NCBI GenBank assembly: GCA_965230045.1
Contig: OZ245940.1
Coordinates: forward strand, 4,588,001-4,652,000
Direction: 5' to 3'
DNA length: 64,000 bases
Source of the DNA: G963662905 sp965230045
GTDB taxonomy: Bacteria > Bacteroidota > Bacteroidia > Bacteroidales > WRLA01
Shown: piece by piece, positions 8,661 to 15,283 of the stretch
How the letters are laid out: every line of letters starts with the position of its first letter
Numbering within the stretch: the first letter of the stretch is position 1
Notes under the pieces: model-generated
Database searches by the model: none
Seen by the model: the letters and a program-made list of their open reading frames with translations, nothing else
What the model was told of the DNA's origin: nothing
Translations under genes and position numbers: made by a program

Positions 8661-9332
8661 TTATTGTTTATACTTTGGGTAAACCGTTGTGTCATAAATT
8701 CTAAAAGCATCTAATTGTTCATAAATACTTGCTTTGGTTGTGTCGGCAAACATCCAAAAGTTATTTCTTCTATTTATCAACAGCGTATCATAAGTATCTC
8801 CGCAATAGACCCAGTTAGTATTATTACTTCCTAAAACTCCGCAAAACCAATGGTTGTGATAAAAGCCCCTGACTTTATGCGCAAAATTGGCTCTAAATTT
8901 TGGAAAGGCTGAGTTTTTGTTGATGATCCTTAGATTTAGTGAGTCTACAATCCTAAAGCTAATATTTTGTCTGTTATTAAGTAAAATCATTATAGTATCA
9001 TGCTGTATTTCATATTTACCTACAAGGAAGTTAAAACTCAATTTGAATTCTAATTTTTCTTTTAAGAAACAATTTGGGATGCTGTCTTTTTTTAAAAATG
9101 TAAGTTTACTATTAGTTATTTTCGGAGCTTTAATCAATACCCGATTATCTTTACAAATTATTATTCGCCAATCTAGCTTTCTGAAACTAATACTATTTGA
9201 AGCTTCTTCTAGAGAATATACCCCATACAGGCTGGAAGAAGGTATCTTTTGACAAAGACCTTGATATTCGGATAATATGAATATCAACATAGTGAAATAT
9301 TTAAGCATTTTGGTCATTATTCTTATTTTCAT
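8661..9332 (-). CDS. Secreted protein of unknown function, tandem paralogue 2 (possible immunity protein)
   Basis: 223 aa, paralogue of 7938-8618, with a signal peptide ending near SEYQGLCQ; the ATG at 9318 (MTKMLKYF) is an alternative start. The C-terminal 80 residues are the most conserved part (NHWFCG, WVYCGD, FWMFAD, RIYDTT). It lies 29 nt from the end of the Rhs-type gene, with 42 nt to the next paralogue, so all are probably cotranscribed. Its low GC compared with flanking housekeeping genes fits acquired DNA. The immunity role is inferred only from position. Confidence 0.6.
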   Translation of the reverse strand: MKIRIMTKMLKYFTMLIFILSEYQGLCQKIPSSSLYGVYSLEEASNSISFRKLDWRIIICKDNRVLIKAPKITNSKLTFLKKDSIPNCFLKEKLEFKLSFNFLVGKYEIQHDTIMILLNNRQNISFRIVDSLNLRIINKNSAFPKFRANFAHKVRGFYHNHWFCGVLGSNNTNWVYCGDTYDTLLINRRNNFWMFADTTKASIYEQLDAFRIYDTTVYPKYKQ

Positions 9333-9361
9333 GTAATTAAAATTTAGTCTAATATCAATTC

Positions 9362-10771
9362 CTATTGATGAAATTTAAACCTTTTCCATAGACCCCACTT
9401 ATCAATTGTTGGAGGATATACTTTAATTCCGTTAAATTCTCTGGTAACATTATTCCATTTAGATAGTAGGTTTTTAGGCAGCCGAAAAGTATGATTAGTT
9501 TCATGCTTCATTGCCCTTGAAAGCTCATGCGCAAAATATTCTGTTACAGTTTTCGAAGCGCCACCAAAAAGCTCGATCAAACCAGTTTTAATATGATAAG
9601 CATGTGTAACTTCATGAGCTAATGTCCATTGAAATGACCACTGGTGACCTGCTGCGGTTCGGGATATAAAAACTCGAGCCTGAATATCTCCATTATAATT
9701 TTCGACTGGTATGGTCAAACCCCCAATTATTTCTCCATCTGGCGAAGCTAAATCGCCATCTTTATTGACAGAGTATCCGTAACCAGCTAAGTTGTCAGTC
9801 ATTCTGCTATCATCTGCCATGAATAATCCGCTTTCAACATTATCCTCCCACTCGGGTATTAATTCTGTTGCACCCTCTTGCAAGCTCTTTGTATCTGTTA
9901 TGCCCGTCTCTGGACCAAATTCTTTTGGCATAGGAGTTTCATAAGTTTGCTTTGCAATTCTATTAAACTTAATTTTTTCAGCAATTGCCTTATATGCAGA
10001 TTGAGCTCCACGAAAAATAACCTGAGTGCCCGCAGCTATTGCTACGGCAGTAGCTCCGGCTTGTAAACCTGCTAAAACGCTTTGCCCAAAGTTGTTTCCA
10101 TTTACTAAAGAATTCCCCGTTTGGCCAAAGAAAGCGCCAAGGAAAATACTGCCGGTTGCAAGCCCTACACCAGCAGAAGCAGCTCCAATTCCTGCTGCCA
10201 GGAAAAAAGAGCCCATAGTATTCATATTTCCGGAAAGTCCCTGAATCATTACATTGGTCATCATTGCAAACATAATGGTCATAATAAAATTCCCACTCGG
10301 ATCAGTATACTTTAAAGGGTTATTCAAACAATACGCATACCTGTTCAGGTTCTGTGGCATATCCGGAGCCTGTACATAAGGATCAGGGCTCAGGAAAGCG
10401 CCCACAACGGGATCATAAGCCCTGCCGTTCATATTGATCAGATCAAAAGCATCGATATGCTCATGTCCGGTATAGCCACGGCTGGTAATATAGTCGGCCG
10501 GGTCGGAGAAGAGCGGCGCCGTAAGGCTGCCATCATAGGCTTGCAGCTCGCGGCGTTCGCCCCAGGCATTAAAGCTGTAATAGAGCGCATCATCCGTGCT
10601 TTGGGCACCATCATCCACCAAGGCGTATATAGTCCCCAGGTAATCGGTGAGCACATACTTCATTTCATCGCGGCCAGCATCATCACTGATGTGCATTGCC
10701 ACCAGCCCGTCGGGCGAAGAAATGTAGGTGAGGTAATGGGTTTCGCTGCCCCTTTGTATGCGTTCTACCAT
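9362..10771 (-). CDS. Rhs-repeat-associated core protein with metallopeptidase-like C-terminal end (5'-truncated)
   Basis: 469 aa. Residues about 1-155 are the end of an Rhs/YD shell, closing with the Rhs core signature (GRAYDPVVGAFLSPDPY, LNRYAYCLNNPLKYTDPSG). A Gly/Ala-rich hydrophobic stretch (about 160-250) follows, then a variable C-terminal region with HEVTH at 386-390, a zinc-metallopeptidase HExxH motif, and possible third ligands at Glu411 or Glu416. The reading frame stays open upstream of the ATG (HQTNEYRKEKTYIFGG) to a stop at 10826-10828, so the N-terminal shell and any secretion signal are missing. It looks like an orphan Rhs tip or displaced toxin cassette. Whether it is expressed is unknown. 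Confidence 0.7.
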   Translation of the reverse strand: MVERIQRGSETHYLTYISSPDGLVAMHISDDAGRDEMKYVLTDYLGTIYALVDDGAQSTDDALYYSFNAWGERRELQAYDGSLTAPLFSDPADYITSRGYTGHEHIDAFDLINMNGRAYDPVVGAFLSPDPYVQAPDMPQNLNRYAYCLNNPLKYTDPSGNFIMTIMFAMMTNVMIQGLSGNMNTMGSFFLAAGIGAASAGVGLATGSIFLGAFFGQTGNSLVNGNNFGQSVLAGLQAGATAVAIAAGTQVIFRGAQSAYKAIAEKIKFNRIAKQTYETPMPKEFGPETGITDTKSLQEGATELIPEWEDNVESGLFMADDSRMTDNLAGYGYSVNKDGDLASPDGEIIGGLTIPVENYNGDIQARVFISRTAAGHQWSFQWTLAHEVTHAYHIKTGLIELFGGASKTVTEYFAHELSRAMKHETNHTFRLPKNLLSKWNNVTREFNGIKVYPPTIDKWGLWKRFKFHQ

Positions 10772-10817
10772 ACCGCCAAAGATATAGGTTTTTTCTTTAC
10801 GATATTCGTTCGTCTGA

Positions 10818-10897
10818 TGAATATCTCAGGCATTTACATCCTGCAAACCGAAACGGAGCGTGAAGTTTATTCGCAGAAACTGAATATTGTGCGGTAA
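10818..10897 (+). pseudogene. Remnant of a T9SS sorting domain
   Basis: On the plus strand the frame ending at the TAA at 10895-10897 reads NISGIYILQTETE...YSQKLNIVR, the final part of a type A T9SS C-terminal domain. Upstream of about 10815 the sequence belongs to the oppositely oriented Rhs gene, so only the tail of a former secreted protein remains. It is followed by an intact terminator at 10912-10953, as expected for the true 3' end of a lost gene. Confidence 0.6.
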
Positions 10898-10911
10898 TTC
10901 TTTTATTATAC

Positions 10912-10953
10912 GAAAACCCAAAAGGCACGATGCATCGCGCCTTTTGGGTTTTC
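10912..10953 (+). terminator. Intrinsic terminator behind the T9SS remnant
   Basis: GAAAACCCAAAAGGC (10912-10926) pairs with GCCTTTTGGGTTTTC (10939-10953); the interior holds the palindrome CGATGCATCG. T-rich sequence follows on the plus strand. The core CGATGCATCG is also the centre of the terminator at 5681-5720. Confidence 0.75.
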
Positions 10954-10979
10954 TCATTCCATATCGCCCCCGGTTTTTT

Positions 10980-11092
10980 CCCTACTTCACTTCATAAGCC
11001 TTCTCCTGAAAAGCTTCGGGCGTATCTTCTTCGTCGTATTTTGAAGGGCATTTGAGCAGGAGGCTGCTGGCGAGCACTTCATCGCCACTGGC
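10980..11092 (-). repeat. Direct repeat, orphan copy of the ccmE 3' end
   Basis: 113 bp identical to 13104-13216 except for one base (C11088 against T13212). The second copy is the 3' end of intact ccmE, so this one encodes only an orphan KCPSKYDEEDTPEAFQEK-type tail plus stop. The two copies bracket the AbiE-like cassette (about 2.0 kb) in direct orientation. Confidence 0.9.
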
Positions 11093-11172
11093 GATGAAAA
11101 CAAAAGAATTTCCCAATCAAATCTTCAATAAACCAGTTCCTATTCGATCCTATATATTGGCAATAAAATAAT

Positions 11173-11203
11173 TTTGTTGCCGTTATATAGTTTTGTATAT
11201 TTG
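11173..11203 (+). promoter_or_regulatory. Bacteroidota-type promoter of the AbiE-like cassette
   Basis: TTTG at 11173-11176, a 19-nt spacer, then TATATTTG at 11196-11203: an excellent match to the -33 TTTG / -7 TAnnTTTG consensus. The predicted transcription start is near 11210, inside the cassette, so the toxin-antitoxin pair carries its own promoter. Confidence 0.65.
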
Positions 11204-11328
11204 TCCAAAAAATTTGCATTATCGAAAATTGCAGCCTAAATATCAATAATTTAAAATCCTGGTTTCATAATAAACAGTATTTTTCCAATCAGGATATCAG
11301 TAATTTTTATCTATCCATCGATCCCTCT

Positions 11329-11949
11329 GTGGAAAAAACAACAATTAACTGGAGGATTTATAATCTTGTAAAAAAAGGTGTATTAAGCCGAATTGGCAGG
11401 GGGAGATACAGATTAGGACATGAGACAAAATACATACCTGAAATAAGACGAAGAGAAAAGATCCTGTTCAATAAACTCAAAGCCGAATTCCCTTTTATTG
11501 AGATGTGCATATGGAACACTAAAATCATAAATGAGTTTATGCAGCATCAAGCAGGAATTTTCCAGACTATTCTTGAGATAGAAAATGAAGCAAGTGAAGC
11601 TGTATTTTATTATCTCAGAGAGATAAATCAACCGGTTTTTATTAAACCCAATAAAGACATTTTAGAAAAATACCTTCCAGCAGACAAAAAGTCGGTGATT
11701 ATTAAACCGTTAGTTTCGGAATCCCCTCTGCAGGAATGCTGCAATCTAAAAACACTTACCATAGAAAAACTATTGGTGGATCTTTTTATAGATAAAGATA
11801 TTTTTGCCGCCCAACAAGGATCAGAACTCATAACAATATTTGAGGACGCATTCTCTAAATATACTATAAATCTAAGTAAATTGCTGCGATATGCTGACCG
11901 AAGGGGGAAAAAAGAAAATTTAATTGAATTTATAAAACAATCAACATAA
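11329..11949 (+). CDS. AbiEi-like antitoxin (winged-helix, DUF6577-like)
   Basis: 206 aa from the GTG at 11329. The start of this reading looks too late: the same frame is open back to about 11193 and encodes NNLKSWFHNKQYFSNQDISN followed by the GTG and TTINWRIYNLVKKGVLSRIG, together one winged-helix domain as in AbiEi antitoxins. No ATG, GTG or TTG lies in frame in that extension; ATT codons at 11212 and 11218 are the candidates, just after the predicted transcription start. Either a non-canonical start or an upstream frameshift applies. The rest resembles AbiEi-type C-terminal regions found next to AbiEii toxins. In that family the antitoxin binds DNA and represses the operon. It precedes the AbiEii-like gene by 54 nt. 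Confidence 0.75.
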   Translation: MEKTTINWRIYNLVKKGVLSRIGRGRYRLGHETKYIPEIRRREKILFNKLKAEFPFIEMCIWNTKIINEFMQHQAGIFQTILEIENEASEAVFYYLREINQPVFIKPNKDILEKYLPADKKSVIIKPLVSESPLQECCNLKTLTIEKLLVDLFIDKDIFAAQQGSELITIFEDAFSKYTINLSKLLRYADRRGKKENLIEFIKQST

Positions 11950-12003
11950 CTCTATGGTCAAATTGATGGCAACAATAAAAATTTCGAGACAAAAATATAG
12001 GGC

Positions 12004-13089
12004 ATGATAGATAAAGAAAGAATAAACCCGGAATGGATCAATCAGGTATCCAAGGACAACAGAAAAGCAGATAAAATCTTAATTGAAAAAGTTATACGCG
12101 CCCTACAATTACTTGAAGGATTGTGTATTTATAATATCCCTTTTGTATTTAAAGGCGGAACAGCACTAATGCTTCACCTGAAATCATCGAAAAGATTATC
12201 CATTGACATTGATATAATAATGCCTTCAGATGGTCGAATTCCTGAAGACATATTCACACAGATAATTATTGATCAAGGATTTACAAAATGGGCAGCTCAA
12301 AAAAGAAGCTCAAATTCCAGAATAAACAAAGAGCACTATAAATTTTATTATACACCTATACACAAATCAAATAAAATCGAGGAATACATTCTTCTTGATA
12401 TTTTATTCGAAACGACAAGCTATACGAACATTATTAAACTGCCGATAGAATCACCATTCATTCCACAGATTGAACAACCGATCCTTGTTGATATTCCGTG
12501 CCTGGAAGACCTGTTAGGGGACAAGTTAACAGCTTTTGCACCAAATACAACTGGAATACCCTATTTTAAAGGGGAAACCAGCATGAGCATGGAAATTATC
12601 AAGCAACTTTATGATATCGGCAAATTATTTGATGCATGCGACAATTTGAATATCATTAAAACTACTTTTAAAAATTTCGCAATAACAGAACTTCGCTACA
12701 GGGAATTAATTGACTTAAGCGCTGAAGATGTACTAATTGACATTTATAACACATCATTGTGTATCGCAAGCAGGGGCTCGGATGGAGATGGCAATTTTGA
12801 CCAGCTGCAACAAGGAATTCGGAGGGTAAGCAGTTTTATCTTTTCAGAAAGTTTTCATTTGGAAAAAGCCATTACTTTAGCATCAAAAGCTGCCTATATC
12901 GCAACTCTAATCAAAACCAATGCCAATAAAATTGAAAAATTTGAAAATCCGAAGCTTATAAAAGGTTGGCAAATTGGTGAGCCAATGAACAGCAAATTAA
13001 ACAAACTGAAGAAAACAAATCCTGAAGCCTTCTTCTATTGGCATAAAATTTATGAACAAATCAGGAAAACCAGTCAAGCCTGCAATTAA
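12004..13089 (+). CDS. AbiEii/AbiGii-family nucleotidyltransferase toxin
   Basis: 361 aa. The minimal nucleotidyltransferase core is visible: FKGGTALMLHL (GGT at 51-53) followed by RLSIDIDI with metal-binding Asp68 and Asp70, then GDKLTAFAP and QLYDIGKLFD, which match motifs III and IV of AbiEii/DUF1814 proteins. Members such as AbiEii and MenT transfer nucleotides to tRNA or other targets and halt translation, giving phage abortive infection or plasmid-type addiction. It pairs with the AbiEi-like gene just upstream. The pair is AT-rich compared with the ccm genes and sits between copies of a ccmE tail, a sign of recent insertion. Confidence 0.85.
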   Translation: MIDKERINPEWINQVSKDNRKADKILIEKVIRALQLLEGLCIYNIPFVFKGGTALMLHLKSSKRLSIDIDIIMPSDGRIPEDIFTQIIIDQGFTKWAAQKRSSNSRINKEHYKFYYTPIHKSNKIEEYILLDILFETTSYTNIIKLPIESPFIPQIEQPILVDIPCLEDLLGDKLTAFAPNTTGIPYFKGETSMSMEIIKQLYDIGKLFDACDNLNIIKTTFKNFAITELRYRELIDLSAEDVLIDIYNTSLCIASRGSDGDGNFDQLQQGIRRVSSFIFSESFHLEKAITLASKAAYIATLIKTNANKIEKFENPKLIKGWQIGEPMNSKLNKLKKTNPEAFFYWHKIYEQIRKTSQACN

Positions 13090-13103
13090 TAAAAAACTGT
13101 TTC

Positions 13104-13216
13104 CCCTACTTCACTTCATAAGCCTTCTCCTGAAAAGCTTCGGGCGTATCTTCTTCGTCGTATTTTGAAGGGCATTTGAGCAGGAGGCTGCTGGCGAGCA
13201 CTTCATCGCCATTGGC
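13104..13216 (-). repeat. Direct repeat, genuine ccmE 3' end
   Basis: Partner of 10980-11092 (112 of 113 bases identical). This copy is part of the functional ccmE and marks the right edge of the inserted AbiE-like cassette. Confidence 0.9.
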
Positions 13217-13516
13217 TTTGGCAACGATGACCACCTGCTCCGATTTCTCAAAATCCTGTGGCTTGGCATCGTAATAAACCACTTTTTTCTCCTGGCCGTT
13301 CTGGTCGATCATATAAAACGAAAACCGATCGGGTTGCAGGGGATTAAACTCAATGGGTTTTTCGGTGTTGAGGCTACCGATGACGTGAAATTCCTGCTGT
13401 GGATACTTTTCCAGCGCTTCAAAATTTGCATAAGTGCTGGAATCGCCAAAAGTACTGATCACCACGCCCAGGGCCACAACCAGCATAATCAGCAATATGA
13501 TGTGCATTTTTTTCAT
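13106..13516 (-). CDS. ccmE: Cytochrome c maturation heme chaperone CcmE (CxxxY type)
   Basis: 136 aa. An N-terminal membrane anchor (about 5-22) is followed by the periplasmic OB-fold domain (VIGSLN, FYMIDQNG, VVIVAKANGDEVLASSLL). Canonical CcmE binds heme covalently through His in HxxxY; here the corresponding motif is CPSKY with Cys115 and Tyr119, the CxxxY variant known from Desulfovibrio and archaea. The ATG overlaps the TGA of the small ccmD-like gene (ATGA). It is last in a minus-strand ccmB-C-D-E operon. Its last 111 bp are duplicated on the far side of the AbiE-like cassette, but the gene itself is intact. Confidence 0.88.
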   Translation of the reverse strand: MKKMHIILLIMLVVALGVVISTFGDSSTYANFEALEKYPQQEFHVIGSLNTEKPIEFNPLQPDRFSFYMIDQNGQEKKVVYYDAKPQDFEKSEQVVIVAKANGDEVLASSLLLKCPSKYDEEDTPEAFQEKAYEVK

Positions 13517-13671
13517 GAGGATGCATTTTTTTGTGCCACTTCCAGTTCTGTTTGCCGGTTTTCCATCTTCTTAATCCGGCGCTCCATCAGGAACAAAAAA
13601 ACGTACAATCCGATCAGGATTACGGCCAGTACAGCCACAACCACCATTATTTTTCCATCCGTTTCAAACAT
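13513..13671 (-). CDS. ccmD: CcmD-like small membrane protein
   Basis: 52 aa, too short for routine gene lists but well supported. It begins MFETDGKIMVVVAVLAV, with one membrane helix at about 9-29, then a basic, charged cytoplasmic tail (MERRIKKMENRQTELE). CcmD is a single-pass protein that stabilises the CcmABC-CcmE complex and helps release holo-CcmE. Its ATG overlaps the ccmC stop by 8 bp and its TGA overlaps the ccmE ATG, so translation of ccmC-D-E is coupled. Confidence 0.8.
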   Translation of the reverse strand: MFETDGKIMVVVAVLAVILIGLYVFLFLMERRIKKMENRQTELEVAQKNASS

Positions 13672-14332
13672 TTTCGTCCAGTTTTTCCTGAAGTTTCCGC
13701 ATACGGAACCTCAGATTGGTTATCCACACTCCAAGCAAAATCCAGCCGACAATTGCCGGATAGAACACCAGGCGCATATTATTGTCGAGCCCGCCTACAT
13801 CGAGCCCGGGGCTGCCGTCTTTTCCGGGATGCAGCGATCCTTCCGAAAGCCGCGGCAATATCCCGATAAAGACAATAAAAAGCACAAAAGCAAAAATATT
13901 ATAGACTGCACTCAGCCGTGCCTTTTTGTGTTCGTCTTCGAGCGATCCGCGCAAAATGAAATAGGCAAAATAGATCAGCATTCCTGTTGCGGCACCGTTG
14001 AGCTGCGGGTCTTTCACCCAGAAATCGCCCCAGGTAAAACGCGCCCAAAGCATTCCGGTGAGTATGCCCAGCATGCCAAAAACCAAACCTGTGCGTGCTG
14101 CTTCAACGGAAAGCAGGTCGTGTTTGATTTGGAAACCGGACAGATACCTGATGCTGTTGACAAAAGAAACCGCCATTAACACAATCATGGTAAACCACAT
14201 GCATACATGGAAAAAGAGGTTTCGGATGGTTTGGTGAATGATGGGAAGTTCGGGCACTTTAATGGTAAAACCCGCCACAACCGCATAAAGCAACAAAATC
14301 AGAGAAAGTATTTTCCACCAGTGTTTTTTCAT
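13664..14332 (-). CDS. ccmC: Heme exporter/handling protein CcmC
   Basis: 222 aa with about six membrane helices. The tryptophan-rich heme-handling motif is WGDFWVKDP at residues 101-109, the CcmC-type WWD signature, with periplasmic His residues at about 33 and 42 as likely axial ligands. CcmC presents heme to CcmE for covalent attachment. It lies 3 nt downstream of ccmB on the minus strand. The later ccm components (CcmF, CcmH) are not in the window. Confidence 0.9.
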   Translation of the reverse strand: MKKHWWKILSLILLLYAVVAGFTIKVPELPIIHQTIRNLFFHVCMWFTMIVLMAVSFVNSIRYLSGFQIKHDLLSVEAARTGLVFGMLGILTGMLWARFTWGDFWVKDPQLNGAATGMLIYFAYFILRGSLEDEHKKARLSAVYNIFAFVLFIVFIGILPRLSEGSLHPGKDGSPGLDVGGLDNNMRLVFYPAIVGWILLGVWITNLRFRMRKLQEKLDENV

Positions 14333-14335
14333 AAG

Positions 14336-14992
14336 CTAATCGCGCCAGAGATATGGAAATAAAATAAAAGCCAGCACCACCGAAATGGCAGTGAGCAGGA
14401 TTAGAACAAGGCAGATGCCCCAAATGTTTACCAGCTCCTGCATTCCCAGCGACATGGCCGAAAGTTTCATCAAGCTGAGCAACATGGGCAGCATCAGCGG
14501 AAAGCTCAAAATGGCCATTAAAGCAAAATTATTGCCCGAACGTGCCGATATAGCCGAAACCATGGTAAGTATGCTGCTGAAGCCCAATGCGCCCAATAAT
14601 AGCGCAAGGATGAAAAGCGGCATATGCACTACCAGGTTTCCCATAAACATCAGGAAAACCACGAAGCCCACAAAAGCCAGCGCCAGGATCAAAGCCGAAT
14701 TGTAGATTATTTTGCTGAGCACAATGGCCCGCGCCGAAGCCATCATATAAAAGTAGAGATAGCGTGCGTCGCTGTCCTGCACAAAACTTTTGGCCACCGC
14801 ATTCAGGCTGGCAAAAAGTATAATAATCCAGAAAAGGGCATTCCAGGTTTCGGCCTGAATAATCTGCCCAAAAGAAAGGTAGCAAACAAAAACAGTACTG
14901 ACCACATAAAGCAACAGCCCTGCAACAGCAAAGCGCTGCCGCATTTCCAGCTGCCATTCTTTTTTAATCAGTATGCTTATTTGTTGCCACAT
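14336..14992 (-). CDS. ccmB: Heme exporter membrane protein CcmB
   Basis: 218 aa, six hydrophobic helices, with the N-terminal IKKEWQLEMRQR motif and QDSDARYLYFYM segment that identify CcmB, the membrane subunit of the CcmAB ABC complex needed to release holo-CcmE. The ATPase subunit gene ccmA, often directly upstream, is absent: the next gene upstream is an acetyltransferase, separated by family A repeat A2. CcmA must be encoded elsewhere. Confidence 0.9.
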   Translation of the reverse strand: MWQQISILIKKEWQLEMRQRFAVAGLLLYVVSTVFVCYLSFGQIIQAETWNALFWIIILFASLNAVAKSFVQDSDARYLYFYMMASARAIVLSKIIYNSALILALAFVGFVVFLMFMGNLVVHMPLFILALLLGALGFSSILTMVSAISARSGNNFALMAILSFPLMLPMLLSLMKLSAMSLGMQELVNIWGICLVLILLTAISVVLAFILFPYLWRD

Positions 14993-15021
14993 ATTTTCAT
15001 GTTTTTTCTGTCCAGAACGCC

Positions 15022-15283
15022 CGATCTCATCGTTATCCTTATGTTGAAATCAAGTCATCCCGTACAGACGGGACTTCTTGCTTTCAACACTTCGAAAGCC
15101 TCGACCTCGAAAAACCTGACTTTATAGACAGACACTAATTAGTGTTCGTCCATGGAGTCGAGAGTTTGCTCTATAAAGTTCAAATTCAAGGCGTGTGAAA
15201 AATCTAAACCGCAGTATACTAGGGTATATGAGGATTTAGATTTTGAGCAACAACGCAGAAGTTGGTCTTTATAGACGAACTCT
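15022..15283. repeat. Interspersed structured repeat, family A, copy A2 (rearranged)
   Basis: Fills the gap between the acetyltransferase and ccmB. The right module matches A1 and A3: AAAATCTAAA (15199-15208) pairs with TTTAGATTTT (15235-15244), and the tip is TATAC-TAGG-GTATA (15215-15228). Compared with A1 and A3 both stems carry paired compensatory changes. The left module (hairpin tip TCCCGTACAGACGGGA and CCTCGACCTCG) is present in inverted orientation with a different outer stem (GTTGAAA with TTTCAAC). The end of the element touches the acetyltransferase stop codon. Confidence 0.8.

Noticed and set aside
10457..10817. Plus-strand open frame joined to the T9SS remnant
   Set aside because: The part before about 10815 is antisense to the Rhs gene; only the last 26 codons have meaning as a sorting-domain tail.
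14993..15281. A ccmA gene hidden between ccmB and the acetyltransferase
   Set aside because: The gap is only 289 bp and is occupied by repeat A2; no ABC ATPase motifs in any frame.
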